A stretch of DNA of 64,000 nucleotides from Cupriavidus taiwanensis (GCF_900250115.1 NZ_LT984804.1:558001-622000); one strand, 5' to 3'. Positions 29,921 through 39,640 are shown, counted from the stretch's first letter. Made by a program: numbers and translations. The notes: a model not told the origin generated them from the letters alone.

Positions 29921-30889
29921 ATGTCCCAAGTCGACTGGCTGAGCCAGCTGCTGCAAATGATCACCATCACCGGCCGGCTGGAGGTCCGTTGCGTCTATGG
30001 TGCGCCATGGCGGGTAGCTTGGCCTCAGTCCGCGGCACACGAGATTCCCTACCACGTCGTACTCAAGGGCCGCGCGATCGTCGAGAACCCGCAGGCGCAG
30101 ACGACCCTGGAGTTGCTGGCAGGAGATATCGTGCTGTTGCCTCACGGGTCCGCGCACGTGCTGCACGATGGCAGTGGACGGGAGCCGGGTCGTACCTTTA
30201 ACCGTCACGGTTCCGCGGGATGGATGCTTAGCCAGAATGATGGCCCGGGCGAGCCTCTGGACCTGTTATGCGGGCGATTTCTCATCGAGCCACCCCATGA
30301 TCGTCTGCTTCGCAATTATCTGCCCACAAACCTGGTGGTACGCGCGATGGACAGCGATCGCGAAGAGGCCGTGGCCTCCGCTTCGAATCATCTGGCCGGG
30401 CTGCTGGAACTGATGCGCCTGGAGTCCACCGGCGACAAACTGGGCGGATGCGCCATGCTCAACGCGCTTACCTCGGCGCTGTTCACGCTGGTGCTGCGCG
30501 CAGCCAGCGAATCCGGGCAGGCCCCCGCAGGGTTGTTGGCGCTTGTCGGTCATCCACGGCTGGCACCCGCCATTTCAGCCATGTTCGCCGATCCCGCGCG
30601 CCCCTGGACCTTGCCGGATCTGGCCGAATTGTGCAGCATGTCACGCGCCACCTTCATGCGGCACTTCCAGGACAAGCTGGGACGCTCGGCCATCGAATTG
30701 CTGACCGATATCAGGATGAGCCTGGCCGCCAACGCGCTGAAAAAGCCGGCGATGACCACCGAGGCCGTGGCGGATTCGGTCGGGTATCGGTCCGTGGCCG
30801 CGTTCCGACGTGTATTCACGGAGACCATGGGAATGACGCCGGGGCAATGGCGCCGTCTGGCTCGCGCAGCGGATTACGACGCTGCATGA
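29921..30889 (+). CDS. AraC-family regulator with N-terminal cupin
   Basis: A 322-residue regulator. The first ~190 residues form the cupin-type effector domain of the AraC_binding cupin_6 group (GRLEVRCVYGAPWR, YHVVLKG, GDIVLLPHGSAHVL). The C-terminal ~100 residues hold two helix-turn-helix motifs, TLPDLAELCSMSRATFMRHF and TTEAVADSVGYRSVAAFRRV. It follows the AhpD-like gene by 157 bp in the same direction. This subfamily often sits beside and activates genes for oxidoreductases of reactive compounds, which fits the two genes before it. The inducer is unknown. Confidence 0.9.
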   Translation: MSQVDWLSQLLQMITITGRLEVRCVYGAPWRVAWPQSAAHEIPYHVVLKGRAIVENPQAQTTLELLAGDIVLLPHGSAHVLHDGSGREPGRTFNRHGSAGWMLSQNDGPGEPLDLLCGRFLIEPPHDRLLRNYLPTNLVVRAMDSDREEAVASASNHLAGLLELMRLESTGDKLGGCAMLNALTSALFTLVLRAASESGQAPAGLLALVGHPRLAPAISAMFADPARPWTLPDLAELCSMSRATFMRHFQDKLGRSAIELLTDIRMSLAANALKKPAMTTEAVADSVGYRSVAAFRRVFTETMGMTPGQWRRLARAADYDAA

Positions 30890-30909
30890 TTGCCGGGTTT
30901 GACGAACAA

Positions 30910-30937
30910 AAGGCCCGTCGCCGATGCGACGGGCCTT
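30910..30937 (+). terminator. Hairpin terminator after the AraC gene
   Basis: A perfect 12-bp stem AAGGCCCGTCGC / GCGACGGGCCTT with loop CGAT, 20 bp behind the AraC stop. A and T runs at the stem ends make it a likely factor-independent terminator, possibly working in both directions. Confidence 0.75.
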
Positions 30938-30955
30938 ATCTGTATCAAACGGCGG

Positions 30956-30959
30956 TTAA
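30956..30959. repeat. Target-site duplication TTAA, left of the IS5 element
   Basis: TTAA directly precedes the left terminal repeat and recurs at 32151-32154 right of the element. Four-base YTAR-type duplications are usual for the IS5 family. Confidence 0.7.
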
Positions 30960-32150
30960 GGATGCTCTGCACAATTAGCCGGCGGATGTGCTTGCAATGA
31001 ATCGTCGAGCCAGCGAGCATGTGGCGCATGAAACAAACTGACCTTGGACTGAACTTGTCGACCAAGCGCACCCGCAAGCGCGAATTCCTGGACGAGATGA
31101 ACCGTGTGGTGCCATGGGCCGATCTGGTGATGCTGATCGCTCCGTACGCCCCGGAAGGCAAGCGCGGCCGTCCCCCGTTCGCGGTCGAGGCAATGCTGCG
31201 CATCCACTTCCTTCAGCAATGGTTCGGCCTGTCGGACCCGGCGATGGAAGAAGCGCTGCACGACGTGCCGCTGTATCGGGAGTTCGCCGGGCTGGACAAC
31301 TGGACGGTGAGGCTGCCCGACGAGAGCACCATCCTGCGGTTCCGTCACCTGCTGGAGAAGCACAAGCTGGCCGCTCAGATCCTCGCGCTGGTCAACGACA
31401 TCCTTCGCGACAAGGGATTGATGCTGCGCGCGGGCACGGTGGTGGACGCGACACTGATCAGCGCACCGAGTTCGACCAAGAATGGGTCGGGCGAACGCGA
31501 CCCAGAGATGCACCAGAGCAAGAAAGGAAACCAGTGGTATTTCGGCATGAAAGCGCACATTGGCGTGGACGCCGAAAGCGGGCTGGTGCACACGGTGCGG
31601 GGCACGGCGGGCAAGGTCAACGACGTGGTTGAGGGCAACAGCCTGCTGCATGGAGAGGAAACCGACGCGTTCGGCGATGCGGGCTATCAGGGCGTGGAGA
31701 AGCGTCCGGACGCGCGGGCGGGCGTGAACTGGCACGTAGCGATGAAGCCAGGCAAACGTCGCGTCCTGGACCAAAGCAAACCACTTGGCGCGCTCGTCGA
31801 TCAGGTCGAGCGAATCAAGGCGGGCATCCGGGCCAAGGTCGAGCATCCGTTCCGGGTCATCAAGCGGCAGTTCGGCTACACCAAGGTCCGCTATCGAGGG
31901 CTGAGGAAGAACACCGCGCAACTCATGACCTTGTTCGCACTGTCCAACTTGTGGATGGCGCGCGGCAAACTGCTGGCTGCCGGGGCATGAGCGCGTTTCT
32001 GGCTCACGCCGATGCCTCGCGCGCAGCCCGCGAATGCTGCTTCGCGCGTGCGAGATAGCTTCGCTCCGAGCTGATAGGTTGGCGTCGTGGCGCATTCAGC
32101 TTCCTGTTAAACGGCCAAGCACACTCGATTCGCGTTTGTGCAGAGTATCC
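30960..32150 (+). mobile_element. Complete IS5-family insertion sequence, about 1.19 kb
   Basis: The ends are inverted repeats GGATGCTCTGCACAA (left) and GGATACTCTGCACAA (reverse complement of the right end), with one mismatch over 15 bp. The element holds one intact transposase gene and is flanked by TTAA on both sides. The left end lies 22 bp past the AraC terminator hairpin. Intact ends, frame and target duplication suggest a recent and possibly active insertion. The IS name cannot be assigned without a database comparison. Confidence 0.88.
31019..31990 (+). CDS. IS5-family DDE transposase
   Basis: An intact 323-residue transposase with an N-terminal DUF772-type domain (VVPWADLVMLIAPYAPEG, GRPPFAVEAMLRIHFLQQWF) and a DDE catalytic domain. 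Likely acidic residues are the Asp of VVDATLISAPS, the Asp of FGDAGYQGVEK and the Glu of KVEHPFRVIKRQFG. It catalyses cut-and-paste movement of the element that encloses it. No frameshift or internal stop is present. Confidence 0.92.
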   Translation: MWRMKQTDLGLNLSTKRTRKREFLDEMNRVVPWADLVMLIAPYAPEGKRGRPPFAVEAMLRIHFLQQWFGLSDPAMEEALHDVPLYREFAGLDNWTVRLPDESTILRFRHLLEKHKLAAQILALVNDILRDKGLMLRAGTVVDATLISAPSSTKNGSGERDPEMHQSKKGNQWYFGMKAHIGVDAESGLVHTVRGTAGKVNDVVEGNSLLHGEETDAFGDAGYQGVEKRPDARAGVNWHVAMKPGKRRVLDQSKPLGALVDQVERIKAGIRAKVEHPFRVIKRQFGYTKVRYRGLRKNTAQLMTLFALSNLWMARGKLLAAGA

Positions 32151-32154
32151 TTAA

Positions 32155-32365
32155 CGGAGATTCAATTTTGCAGCGCCAACACCACCACCAAGGTGGGGTG
32201 TAAGTTGGTGGCGTGGGGACACATCAACGCAGGCACGGTGCACACCACACGCCTTCGATGTGGGTGCTTTTTTCAGATGCTATGGCGTGGTGTCGAAGGT
32301 CCGCGCACACTTCCCCGGACCGCAACGGCCATGCAAGCGGTGACACCAGAGTCAGGAACCGCCGG
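32155..32365. other. Non-coding stretch right of the IS element
   Basis: Together with the IS tail (31991-32150) this leaves about 375 bp without a gene. An imperfect dyad built on CACCACC and GGTGGGGTG occurs near 32180-32210. I see no gene or RNA in it. Confidence 0.4.
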
Positions 32366-32929
32366 CTAGCGAAACCTGAACATCCCTTGCCAGAATGCCT
32401 CGAACGGGCTGACGGGTATGTCGGTGCGCGCCGTGCCGGCATGCGCCGGCGCTGCGGCGTCGTCCTCGGCGCAGGCGTGGCGCGACTCATGCAGTGCATA
32501 GACGCTGTCGGCAATTCGTCCGGCGAGTTCCGTCTCGCAGTCCTTGCCCAGCAGGATGCCGAACAGGACGTCGCGCGAATGCCCCTGGTCGGCAAAGCGC
32601 ATCGCGATGGCAACCATCTTCTCGTAATGCTCCTGCGCGGCGCGTCTCGCCTGCTCCTGTGCCTGGCGTTCCTCGGCCTCTTGTGCGGCGTGCTCGGCTT
32701 CCCACTTGCGCATTTCGCGTTCGAAGACGTCGTCGTAGACCTGGCGCTGCTCGGCGTCGGACAGGATCGCATAGGCATCGCGGATCTGCTGGAAGGCGGC
32801 ATGGCTTTCGGCTTCGCGACCGGGATTGCGGTCCGGATGCCATTTCATTGCCGCACGGCGATAGGCAAGCTTGATCTCATCCAGGGTGGCATCGGCCTGT
32901 ACGCCAAGCGTCGCGTAGAGCGTGGTCAT
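32366..32929 (-). CDS. DnaJ-domain protein
   Basis: A 187-residue protein with an N-terminal J-domain (about 1-68) including the HPD tripeptide at 31-33, which stimulates Hsp70 ATPase activity. A highly charged Glu/Ala/Arg helix (about 75-110, likely coiled coil) and a C-terminal region without zinc or substrate-binding domains follow. It is therefore a class C J-protein that presumably recruits DnaK to a specific client. The flanks give no client; it lies between the IS element and phaB. Confidence 0.88.
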   Translation of the reverse strand: MTTLYATLGVQADATLDEIKLAYRRAAMKWHPDRNPGREAESHAAFQQIRDAYAILSDAEQRQVYDDVFEREMRKWEAEHAAQEAEERQAQEQARRAAQEHYEKMVAIAMRFADQGHSRDVLFGILLGKDCETELAGRIADSVYALHESRHACAEDDAAAPAHAGTARTDIPVSPFEAFWQGMFRFR

Positions 32930-33082
32930 GGGGAGCGGGGCGGAGGAGAGCGAAGGCGTTCATGCTAGCACGCCGCCCCGGCACGGAGCTTCCCGCCTTG
33001 CTCATGCGCCGACACTGCGACCCGCCGGGGCGATGCTGACGCATGGCTGCGTCAACATCGCCCCGGCCGGAGTGTCGAGGGT

Positions 33083-33826
33083 TCACTGCAAATGTTGTCC
33101 GCCGTTGATCGCAATGTTGGCGCCGGTCAGGAAGCCGGCTTCATGCGAGCAAAGATAGGCGACCAGCGCCGCCACTTCGTCCGGCTGTCCCAGGCGGCCG
33201 ACGGGGATATGCGGAATGATCCTGGTGTCGAGGATCTCTTGCGGGACCGCCGTCACCATCCTGGTGGCGATAAAGCCCGGCGACACTGTGTTGACCGTCA
33301 CGCCGCTCTTGGCCACTTCGAGCGCCAGCGATTTGGTGAATCCATGCATGCCGGCCTTGGCCGCCGCGTAATTGGTCTGTCCGAAGCCGCCCTTGGAACC
33401 AATGATCGACGAGATATTGATGATGCGGCCCCAGCCGCGCTTGACCATGCCTTCACACACCGGCTTGGTCATGTTGAATACCGAGTCGAGGTTGGTGCGC
33501 ATGACCGCGTCCCAATCGATCTTGTCCAGCTTCCTGAAACTGGCATCGCGTGTGATACCGGCGTTGTTGACCAGGATGTCAGTGGCGCCCAGCTCCTCGT
33601 GAATGGCCGCAACACACAGCTGGCACGAGGCGTAGTCGGCAACGTCCACGGGATAGGCATGGAATTTTCTTCCGCCTTCTTCCATTTTCGCCAGCCAGGC
33701 GTCGACGCCGCGGTTGCCATGCGAATGCGTGACCGCGATGGTGCAACCCGCGTCCTGTAGCCGGACGCTGATCGCTTCGCCAAGCCCGCCCATGCCACCG
33801 GTCACGATGGCGATTTTTTTTGTCAT
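33083..33826 (-). CDS. phaB: NADPH-dependent acetoacetyl-CoA reductase
   Basis: A 247-residue SDR very like PhaB: TGGMGGLG at 9-16 for NADP(H), THSHGNRGVDAWL, NNAGITRDASFRKLD, NISSIIGSKGGFGQTNYAAAK with the catalytic Ser, Tyr and Lys, and a final GANIAINGGQHLQ. It reduces acetoacetyl-CoA to (R)-3-hydroxybutyryl-CoA for polyhydroxybutyrate synthesis. An AGGGGATC site precedes the ATG at 33826. A phasin gene lies directly upstream on the same strand, which supports a storage-polymer role. No PHA synthase or ketothiolase is in the window, so this is probably one of several phaB copies. Confidence 0.92.
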   Translation of the reverse strand: MTKKIAIVTGGMGGLGEAISVRLQDAGCTIAVTHSHGNRGVDAWLAKMEEGGRKFHAYPVDVADYASCQLCVAAIHEELGATDILVNNAGITRDASFRKLDKIDWDAVMRTNLDSVFNMTKPVCEGMVKRGWGRIINISSIIGSKGGFGQTNYAAAKAGMHGFTKSLALEVAKSGVTVNTVSPGFIATRMVTAVPQEILDTRIIPHIPVGRLGQPDEVAALVAYLCSHEAGFLTGANIAINGGQHLQ

Positions 33827-33955
33827 GTCTGCGATCCCCTGTGTCTGAAATATGCGGGACATGCGCCGGGTCGGGTCGGCCACGGTTCCGGGCGTTGTCC
33901 CGCATCGGTACGGCAAGCGGCCGGGCGCCGGCGCCGCCAAACGCGGCTGGCGGTA

Positions 33956-34519
33956 TTACTCCGCCGTGTGCGGGGCGGGTGCAGTGCGGCGTCGTACGCC
34001 CTTGGACGTGGCTTCGGCGGCAGCATCGAAGCTGCTCCCCGCCATCTGCATCGCCTGCTTAGCCGTCGCTTGCATGGAGTCGAAGAGCGCGGTCGTGGCG
34101 TTAAGCGCCTCCTGCCAGGCGACCAAAGGCGTCATCGAGGTTGCCGGGGCGTTGCTCAGCGCGGTTTCCATGAATCCCTGTACCTCGCGCTTGCCGGCGG
34201 CGTACTGCACCTCCAGCACCTTCTCGACGTTGGCCTGGGCATCGGCAACAATGTCCTGCACACGGCGTCGATACGCCAACATCGCTTCGGCCGTGGGTTG
34301 GAACAATTCCGCTTGCAGTTCAACGAGTTCTTGCGTGTCTTTGGTCGACAAGGCCTTCCTGGCGCAATCCTGCCCGTCTTCCAGGGTCGTTTTCATGGTC
34401 TGGAGATTCAGCTCCACCAACCTGGCGATGCAATCCAGCGACTTGCTGGCCAGCCCCGCCCAGGCGTCGATGCCGGTGATCTGAAGCTTGCTGATTTGCT
34501 CAGGGAACCACTTTGTCAT
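33956..34519 (-). CDS. Phasin-family polyhydroxyalkanoate granule protein
   Basis: A 187-residue, Ala/Gln/Glu-rich, helical protein without signal peptide, starting MTKWFPEQISKLQITGIDAW. The pattern NLQTMKTTLEDGQDCARKAL and YRRRVQDIVADAQANVEKVL is typical of phasins. They coat PHB granules and control their number and size. It lies 129 bp upstream of phaB on the same strand; the GGAGAC site supports the chosen start. The C-terminal tail is basic (SKGVRRRTAPAP), as in several phasins. Confidence 0.87.
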   Translation of the reverse strand: MTKWFPEQISKLQITGIDAWAGLASKSLDCIARLVELNLQTMKTTLEDGQDCARKALSTKDTQELVELQAELFQPTAEAMLAYRRRVQDIVADAQANVEKVLEVQYAAGKREVQGFMETALSNAPATSMTPLVAWQEALNATTALFDSMQATAKQAMQMAGSSFDAAAEATSKGVRRRTAPAPHTAE

Positions 34520-34677
34520 ATTGCGTCTCCAGATAAGTTCCGCCCGTCGCAACGATGGCGACACCAGTGCTGCGCGCAGCGGAGGGTCAGGGCACGACGA
34601 TTGCCATGCCCACATTGGCAATGCCGGCTGCCGCTTGCCGCGCAGGCAGGCCGGCGAAGTCGACAGGTCCCGAAGGG

Positions 34678-34923
34678 CTAAAGCAATGGTCTGCAGGCGG
34701 TTTGCTGGCGTGCCTTGCCGTCGCTTGCGCGAACACGACCGACCGCTTTGAGAAAGGCGTAGCCTTGAATCGTGACTTGCGGGTGTGCAAGGGTTGGCCC
34801 GAGACGCTCGAGCGTAATGAACTGCTTCTCAAGCAGTGCCTGCATGTCCGCGTGGTCCAGCTCGATGGCGTCCGAGTGGTCGTTCACGAGGACCAGCGTG
34901 GCGAATTCATGATGACTCAGCAC
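34678..34923 (-). CDS. Small protein of unknown function upstream of the phasin
   Basis: An 81-codon frame from a GTG at 34923 with GGGAGAC a few bases upstream. The product (MLSHHEFATLVLVNDHSDAI ... GPTLAHPQVTIQGYAFLKAV) is acidic to neutral, with no signal peptide or membrane helix. I do not recognise its family with certainty. The codon pattern and ribosome site make it plausible, and its place before the phasin and phaB genes suggests a small accessory protein of that operon. Confidence 0.5.
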   Translation of the reverse strand: MLSHHEFATLVLVNDHSDAIELDHADMQALLEKQFITLERLGPTLAHPQVTIQGYAFLKAVGRVRASDGKARQQTACRPLL

Positions 34924-35310
34924 AGTTGTCTCCCAAGCTATAGGTCTGTTCTTGCTACGGGACTACACTACACCGCAGGTCCGCCTGGATCGGGGGGGCC
35001 AGTCATCGCAGACCACATCCTGGCGACGACAAGCTTGCCGCTCGCGCCAGAAACTCCATCTTAGGTGCCCATCACCGGCGCTTCAATGTCCTTGTCGACG
35101 GTCGCGAATATTTTCTGCATGGGTCCCATGGGCTCTGATAGGGTGCCCGAGCAAATTGGCAGAGCGCTATCCCCATGGTTTGTTAGCCCGACCGGTCGGT
35201 CATTGATTTGCCAGCGCGGTCTCAACGGCAGCGTGATGGTTGCAGAGTCGGGATCAATGCCGGGCCAACGCAAGGGGTGAGCTGGTGTGACGGACGCGCC
35301 TCGGCCTGCC
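34924..35310. other. Gap before the LuxR gene, no confident gene
   Basis: About 390 bp. A 70-codon minus-strand frame (35061-35273) has no good start or family match. It probably carries the promoter of the small gene-phasin-phaB unit near 34930-34980. Nothing else is evident. Confidence 0.4.
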
Positions 35311-36450
35311 TCACCCCATCCCCACCACGCTAGACAGCAACAGCTTCACCAGCACCGCCTGCCGCGTCGCCCCCGTCTTGGCAAAGATCCCCCGCAGATG
35401 CGCCCGTGCGGTGTTCTTCTTCACGCCCAGCCGCGCCGCGGCTTCATCGAGCGTCAGCCCGTCGACCATCAGCAGGGCCAGTTCGATTTCGGTAGGCGTG
35501 AGGTGGAACAGCTTGCGCAGGCTGGCGTGGGTGTTGCGCGGCGAGCCCGCGGGATCGCGGATAAAGACCGCCACCGCGGGGCGGCGGGCCTTGTCCTCGG
35601 TGCGGTAGCTGAGCGGGATGGGCCGCACCAGCACGCTCAGCGGCGTGGGCGCGGCGGGCCGGCTGAGCGTGGTGACTTCGCTGCGGGGCGTGGCCAGCGC
35701 ATGGGCCTGCGCGGCGCTCTCCAGAATCTTGCGGAACCTGCGGTTCTCCATCGGGCAATGCGCGTGCAGCGCGCCGTCCGCCAGGTAGAGGCCGTCGCGG
35801 GCGCGCAGCAGGCGGCCGGCAACGTCGTTGGCGCGGATGCAGCGGCCGTGCTCGTCGAGGATGACCGTGCCCACCTGCATGCGGTCGACCGCATCGGCGT
35901 AGAGCGACCGTTCGGAGGCCAGCACGTCGAGCGCGGCATGCAGGTCGACGGCGCGTTTCAGGTGGGGCAGCAGGTCCTGCAGCAGTGCCTTGTCGGCGCT
36001 GCCGAAGTCCTGTCCCGCCGCGGTGCGGCTGATGAACAGCGCGCATTCGACGCCATCCGGCGTGACCAGGTTGACGGCCAGGATGTAGCGCAGGCCGAGC
36101 GGCTGCAGGTATTGCGCATAGAACGGATGGGCCAGCCAGCCGGATTCGCCGAATAGTTCGTCGGCACTGAAGAGCCGGTCGGGGTGCAGGTCCAGGAACG
36201 GGCACAGGGCGTAGTACTGCTCGCTGTATGAAGGCTCGCCGGGAAGATGAGGGCCGTAGTCGGAGGCGTTGACGATCAGGCCCGGGCGGTCGGTGGCGGG
36301 GTGGCGCAGCACCAGCGTGACGAACGTGGCGGCCAGTCGCTGGCGGAGGCTTTCGAGGAAGCCGGCCCAGGGCACGGTTTCGGTGGGGCCCTGGTAGAGC
36401 TGGGCGAGCAGGGCGCTAAGCTCGGCGGCAGGGAGGGAAGCTGGCAGCAT
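35311..36450 (-). CDS. LuxR-family regulator (TeiR-like), copy 1
   Basis: A 379-residue regulator. The C-terminal LuxR helix-turn-helix is in about 315-375: LTPTEIELALLMVDGLTLDE, then KKNTARAHLRGIFAKTG. The N-terminal ~300 residues match those of the second copy at 47.3-48.5 kb (YQGPTETVPW, HPATDRPGLIVNASD, LLPHLKRAVDLH), so the two are paralogs. Length and layout resemble TeiR, the LuxR-type steroid-responsive regulator of Comamonas. The frame extends upstream into a palindromic repeat, so the ATG at 36450 is preferred. It probably controls genes of the nearby steroid-type cluster; this is inferred. Confidence 0.85.
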   Translation of the reverse strand: MLPASLPAAELSALLAQLYQGPTETVPWAGFLESLRQRLAATFVTLVLRHPATDRPGLIVNASDYGPHLPGEPSYSEQYYALCPFLDLHPDRLFSADELFGESGWLAHPFYAQYLQPLGLRYILAVNLVTPDGVECALFISRTAAGQDFGSADKALLQDLLPHLKRAVDLHAALDVLASERSLYADAVDRMQVGTVILDEHGRCIRANDVAGRLLRARDGLYLADGALHAHCPMENRRFRKILESAAQAHALATPRSEVTTLSRPAAPTPLSVLVRPIPLSYRTEDKARRPAVAVFIRDPAGSPRNTHASLRKLFHLTPTEIELALLMVDGLTLDEAAARLGVKKNTARAHLRGIFAKTGATRQAVLVKLLLSSVVGMG

Positions 36451-36484
36451 GATCGAGGCGTTTCGGTGGACTGCCGGTTTGCTT

Positions 36485-36612
36485 CCCTCTCCCGCTTGCG
36501 GGAGAGGGGCAGGGGGTGAGGGCAGGCGGTGGGCAAGCACGGTGCGCCATCACTTCGTGGATGCTCCGGCCCTCACCCCCAACCCTCTCCCACGGTGTGG
36601 GAGAGGGGAGCG
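36485..36612. repeat. Paired palindromic (REP/BIME-like) element
   Basis: Two hairpins, CCCTCTCCCGC-TT-GCGGGAGAGGG at 36485-36508 and a similar CCCTCTCCCAC/GTGGGAGAGGG at 36583-36606, flank a middle part. That part contains GGGGGTGAGGGC and its complement GGCCCTCACCCCC, so the whole can fold into a larger structure. The middle shares ACTTCGTGGATGC with the elements at 50.3 and 60.0 kb. Confidence 0.85.
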
Positions 36613-36712
36613 TCTGCGTGAGGCGGTAGCAAGCACTTGCGCTTTCGCGTGCCCGAGCCTGGACCTCATCCCATCGTACCTGCCCCTGCCGCCGCCTCAT
36701 CGTCCATTCGGC

Positions 36713-38635
36713 CTAAGGCCTATCCCGCAGCCACGCCACGATCCGCTCGGCGGCCTGTTCGGGGCTGTCGCCGGTGGTGTCGATGCGGATTTCCGGATGC
36801 TCCGGCGCTTCGTAGGGCGAGTCGATGCCGGTGAAGTTCTTCAGCTCGCCTCGGCGCGCCTTGCGGTACAGGCCCTTGGGGTCGCGCTGCTCGGCCACGG
36901 CCAGCGGCGTGTCGATGAAGACTTCGATGAACTCGCCGTCACCGGCCAGTGCGCGCGCCATCTCGCGTTCCGAGCGGAACGGCGAGATGAACGACACCAG
37001 CACGATCAGCCCCGCGTCCAGCATCAGCCTGGCGACTTCGGCCACGCGCCGGATATTCTCGATGCGGTCGGCTTCGGAGAAGCCCAGGTCCTTGTTCAGG
37101 CCATGGCGCACGTTGTCGCCATCGAGCAGGTAGGTGTGGTGCCCCAGCGCGTGCAGACGCTTTTCCACCAGATTGGCGATGGTGGACTTGCCCGCGCCGG
37201 ACAGGCCAGTGAACCAGACGATGCGCGGTGACTGGTGCTTGAGCGCGGCATGCGCGCGGCGGTCGACGTCGATGGCCTGCCAGTGGACGTTCTGCGCCCG
37301 GCGCAGGGCAAAGTGCAGCATGCCGGCGCCGACCGTGTTGTTGGTCAGGCGGTCGATCAGGATAAAGCCGCCCAGCTCGCGGTTGCGCGTGTACGGGTCG
37401 AAGGCCACCGGCTGGTCCAGGTGCAGGTTGCACACGCCGATCTCGTTCAGCTCCAGCGTGCGCGCGGCCAGGTGCTCCAGCGTATTGACGTTGACCTTGT
37501 ACTTGGGCTGGGCCACGGTCACGCCCACGGTGCGCGTACCGAGCTTGAGCAGGTAGGGGCGCCCGGGCAGCATGGCGTCCTCGTTCATCCATACCAGCGT
37601 CGCTTCGAACTGATCGGCCACCGCCGGCGGGTCTTCGGTGCAGGCCAGCACGTCGCCGCGGCTGATGTCGATCTCGTCGGCCAGGGTCAGCGTCACCGCC
37701 TGGCCGCGCATGGCCTGCTCGCATTCGCCGGCGGCGCCGACGATGCCGGCCACGCGGCTTTCGCGGCCGGAGGGCAGCGCGCGCACGCGGTCGCCACGCC
37801 GGACCACGCCGGCGCTGACGGTGCCGGCAAAGCCGCGGAAGTCCAGGTTGGGGCGGTTGACCCACTGCACCGGCAGCCGGAACGACTCGTCCTGCGCGGG
37901 CACGTGGTCGATCGGCACGCTCTCGAGGTAATCCATCAGCGTCGGGCCCTGGTACCACGGCGTATTGGCGCTGGCTTCGGTGATGTTGTCGCCGCGCAGC
38001 GCGGACATGGGGATGCAGACGATATCGGTCAGTCCGATCTGCCGCGCGAACTCGCGGTATTCCTTCTCGATGCGCGTATGGACCTCGCGCGAGTAGCCGA
38101 CCATGTCCAGCTTGTTGACGGCCAGCACCACGCGCCGGATGCCCAGCGTCGAGACCAGGTAGCTGTGGCGGCGGGTCTGGGTCTGCACGCCGCGGCGCGC
38201 ATCGACCAGCAGGATGGCCAGGTCGGCGGTGGAGGCGCCGGTGACCATGTTGCGGGTGTACTGCTCGTGCCCGGGCGTGTCGGCGACGATGAACTTGCGC
38301 TTGTCGGTGGCGAAGAAGCGGTAGGCCACGTCGATGGTGATGCCCTGTTCGCGCTCGGCGGCCAGGCCGTCCACCAGCAGCGCGAAGTCCAGGTCCTCCC
38401 CCTGCGTGCCCATCTTCTTCGAGTCGGCCTCGAGCTGCGCCAGCTGGTCTTCGAACAGCATCTTCGATTCATACAGCAGCCGGCCGATCAGCGTGCTCTT
38501 GCCGTCGTCGACGCTGCCGCAGGTGATGAAGCGCAGCAGGCTCTTGCTTTGCTGGGCACGGAGATACCGGGCGACCTCGTTCTGCGCGCCGGTGGGTTGC
38601 GCCATCGCCGGCGCGTTGTCGATCAGGGTTTGCAT
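36713..38635 (-). CDS. cysNC: Bifunctional sulfate adenylyltransferase subunit 1 / adenylylsulfate kinase
   Basis: A 640-residue fusion. The N-terminal ~430 residues are the CysN GTPase: GSVDDGKST at 40-48, [12 protein letters not shown] and NKLDMV. The C-terminal ~190 are an APS kinase with P-loop GLSGAGKST near 477-485. With CysD it activates sulfate to APS, and the kinase part then phosphorylates APS to PAPS. It starts one base inside the cysD stop (TGATG), so translation is coupled. Assimilatory sulfate reduction in most betaproteobacteria uses APS directly, so the kinase domain points to PAPS use by a sulfotransferase, such as the one 2.2 kb away. Confidence 0.94.
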   Translation of the reverse strand: MQTLIDNAPAMAQPTGAQNEVARYLRAQQSKSLLRFITCGSVDDGKSTLIGRLLYESKMLFEDQLAQLEADSKKMGTQGEDLDFALLVDGLAAEREQGITIDVAYRFFATDKRKFIVADTPGHEQYTRNMVTGASTADLAILLVDARRGVQTQTRRHSYLVSTLGIRRVVLAVNKLDMVGYSREVHTRIEKEYREFARQIGLTDIVCIPMSALRGDNITEASANTPWYQGPTLMDYLESVPIDHVPAQDESFRLPVQWVNRPNLDFRGFAGTVSAGVVRRGDRVRALPSGRESRVAGIVGAAGECEQAMRGQAVTLTLADEIDISRGDVLACTEDPPAVADQFEATLVWMNEDAMLPGRPYLLKLGTRTVGVTVAQPKYKVNVNTLEHLAARTLELNEIGVCNLHLDQPVAFDPYTRNRELGGFILIDRLTNNTVGAGMLHFALRRAQNVHWQAIDVDRRAHAALKHQSPRIVWFTGLSGAGKSTIANLVEKRLHALGHHTYLLDGDNVRHGLNKDLGFSEADRIENIRRVAEVARLMLDAGLIVLVSFISPFRSEREMARALAGDGEFIEVFIDTPLAVAEQRDPKGLYRKARRGELKNFTGIDSPYEAPEHPEIRIDTTGDSPEQAAERIVAWLRDRP

Positions 38636-39531
38636 CAGAAGTATCCCTCCTGCTTTTTCTTCTCCATCGAACCGGCCGAATCGCTGTCGATCAGCCGTCC
38701 CTGGCGCTCCGAGGTGGTCGCCCGCAGCATTTCCTGGATGATGCCGCCGAGCGTGTCGGCGTCGCTCTCGATCGCGCCGGTGAGCGGGTAGCAGCCCAGC
38801 GTGCGGAAGCGCACCTTGCGCAGCTGCGGGGTTTCGCCCGGACGCAGTGGCAGGCGTTCGTCGTCGACCATGATCAGGGTGCCGTCGCGTTCGACCACGG
38901 GCCGTTCCCTGGCGAAGTACAGCGGCACGATCGGGATCTCGTTCAGGTAGATGTATTGCCAGATGTCGAGCTCGGTCCAGTTCGACAGCGGGAATACGCG
39001 CAGGCTCTCGCCCTTGCGCTTGCGCGTGTTGTACTGGCGCCAGAGTTCGGGGCGCTGCATCTTTGGGTCCCAGCGGTGCTGCGCGGTGCGCACCGAGAAC
39101 ACGCGCTCCTTGGCGCGGGACTTCTCTTCATCGCGGCGCGCGCCGCCAAAGGCGGCGTCAAAGCCGTAGTGGTCCAGCGCCTGCTTCAGGCCCTGCGTTT
39201 TCCACACATCGGTGTGGACGGCCGAGCCATGCTCGTGCGGGCTGATATTGCGCGCCAGCCCTTCGGGGTTGATGTGCACGCGCAGGTCCAGCCCGAGCCG
39301 GGCCGCGGTCTGGTCGCGGAACGCGATCATCTCGCGGAACTTCCAGGTGGTATCGACATGCAGCAGCGGGAACGGCGGCCGCGCGGGATGGAAGGCTTTC
39401 ATCGCCAGGTGCAGCATCACCGCGCTGTCCTTGCCGATCGAATAGAGCATGACGGGGTTCTCGCATTCCGCCACCACCTCCCGCATGATGTGGATGCTCT
39501 CGGCCTCCAGTTGCTCCAGGTGGGTCAACAT
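38635..39531 (-). CDS. cysD: Sulfate adenylyltransferase subunit 2
   Basis: A 298-residue ATP-pyrophosphatase fold protein. The PP-loop is SIGKDSAVM at 31-39; the family hallmarks [18 protein letters not shown] and [15 protein letters not shown] are present. CysD makes APS from ATP and sulfate, with CysN coupling GTP hydrolysis. The true start is the ATG at 39531 with an AAGGAGAC site; the longer frame runs into the promoter region. It is the first gene of the cysD-cysNC pair and is divergent from the DUF1214-sulfotransferase genes, with two copies of the cluster's 18-bp motif between them. Confidence 0.94.
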   Translation of the reverse strand: MLTHLEQLEAESIHIMREVVAECENPVMLYSIGKDSAVMLHLAMKAFHPARPPFPLLHVDTTWKFREMIAFRDQTAARLGLDLRVHINPEGLARNISPHEHGSAVHTDVWKTQGLKQALDHYGFDAAFGGARRDEEKSRAKERVFSVRTAQHRWDPKMQRPELWRQYNTRKRKGESLRVFPLSNWTELDIWQYIYLNEIPIVPLYFARERPVVERDGTLIMVDDERLPLRPGETPQLRKVRFRTLGCYPLTGAIESDADTLGGIIQEMLRATTSERQGRLIDSDSAGSMEKKKQEGYF

Positions 39532-39640
39532 CGGGGTCTCCTTTTTTACGCTTGGTCCTCTGGGTTTGCCGGTGCCGCGCAGGGTTGCCGCGGTCGTCCG
39601 GCATGGGCCAAAAGGTAGCGAGCCGGGGGCCTGCGCCACT

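Noticed and set aside
35061..35273. 70-codon minus-strand frame
   Set aside because: No ATG start, no ribosome site and no family that I recognise; it could be a gene remnant but cannot be supported.
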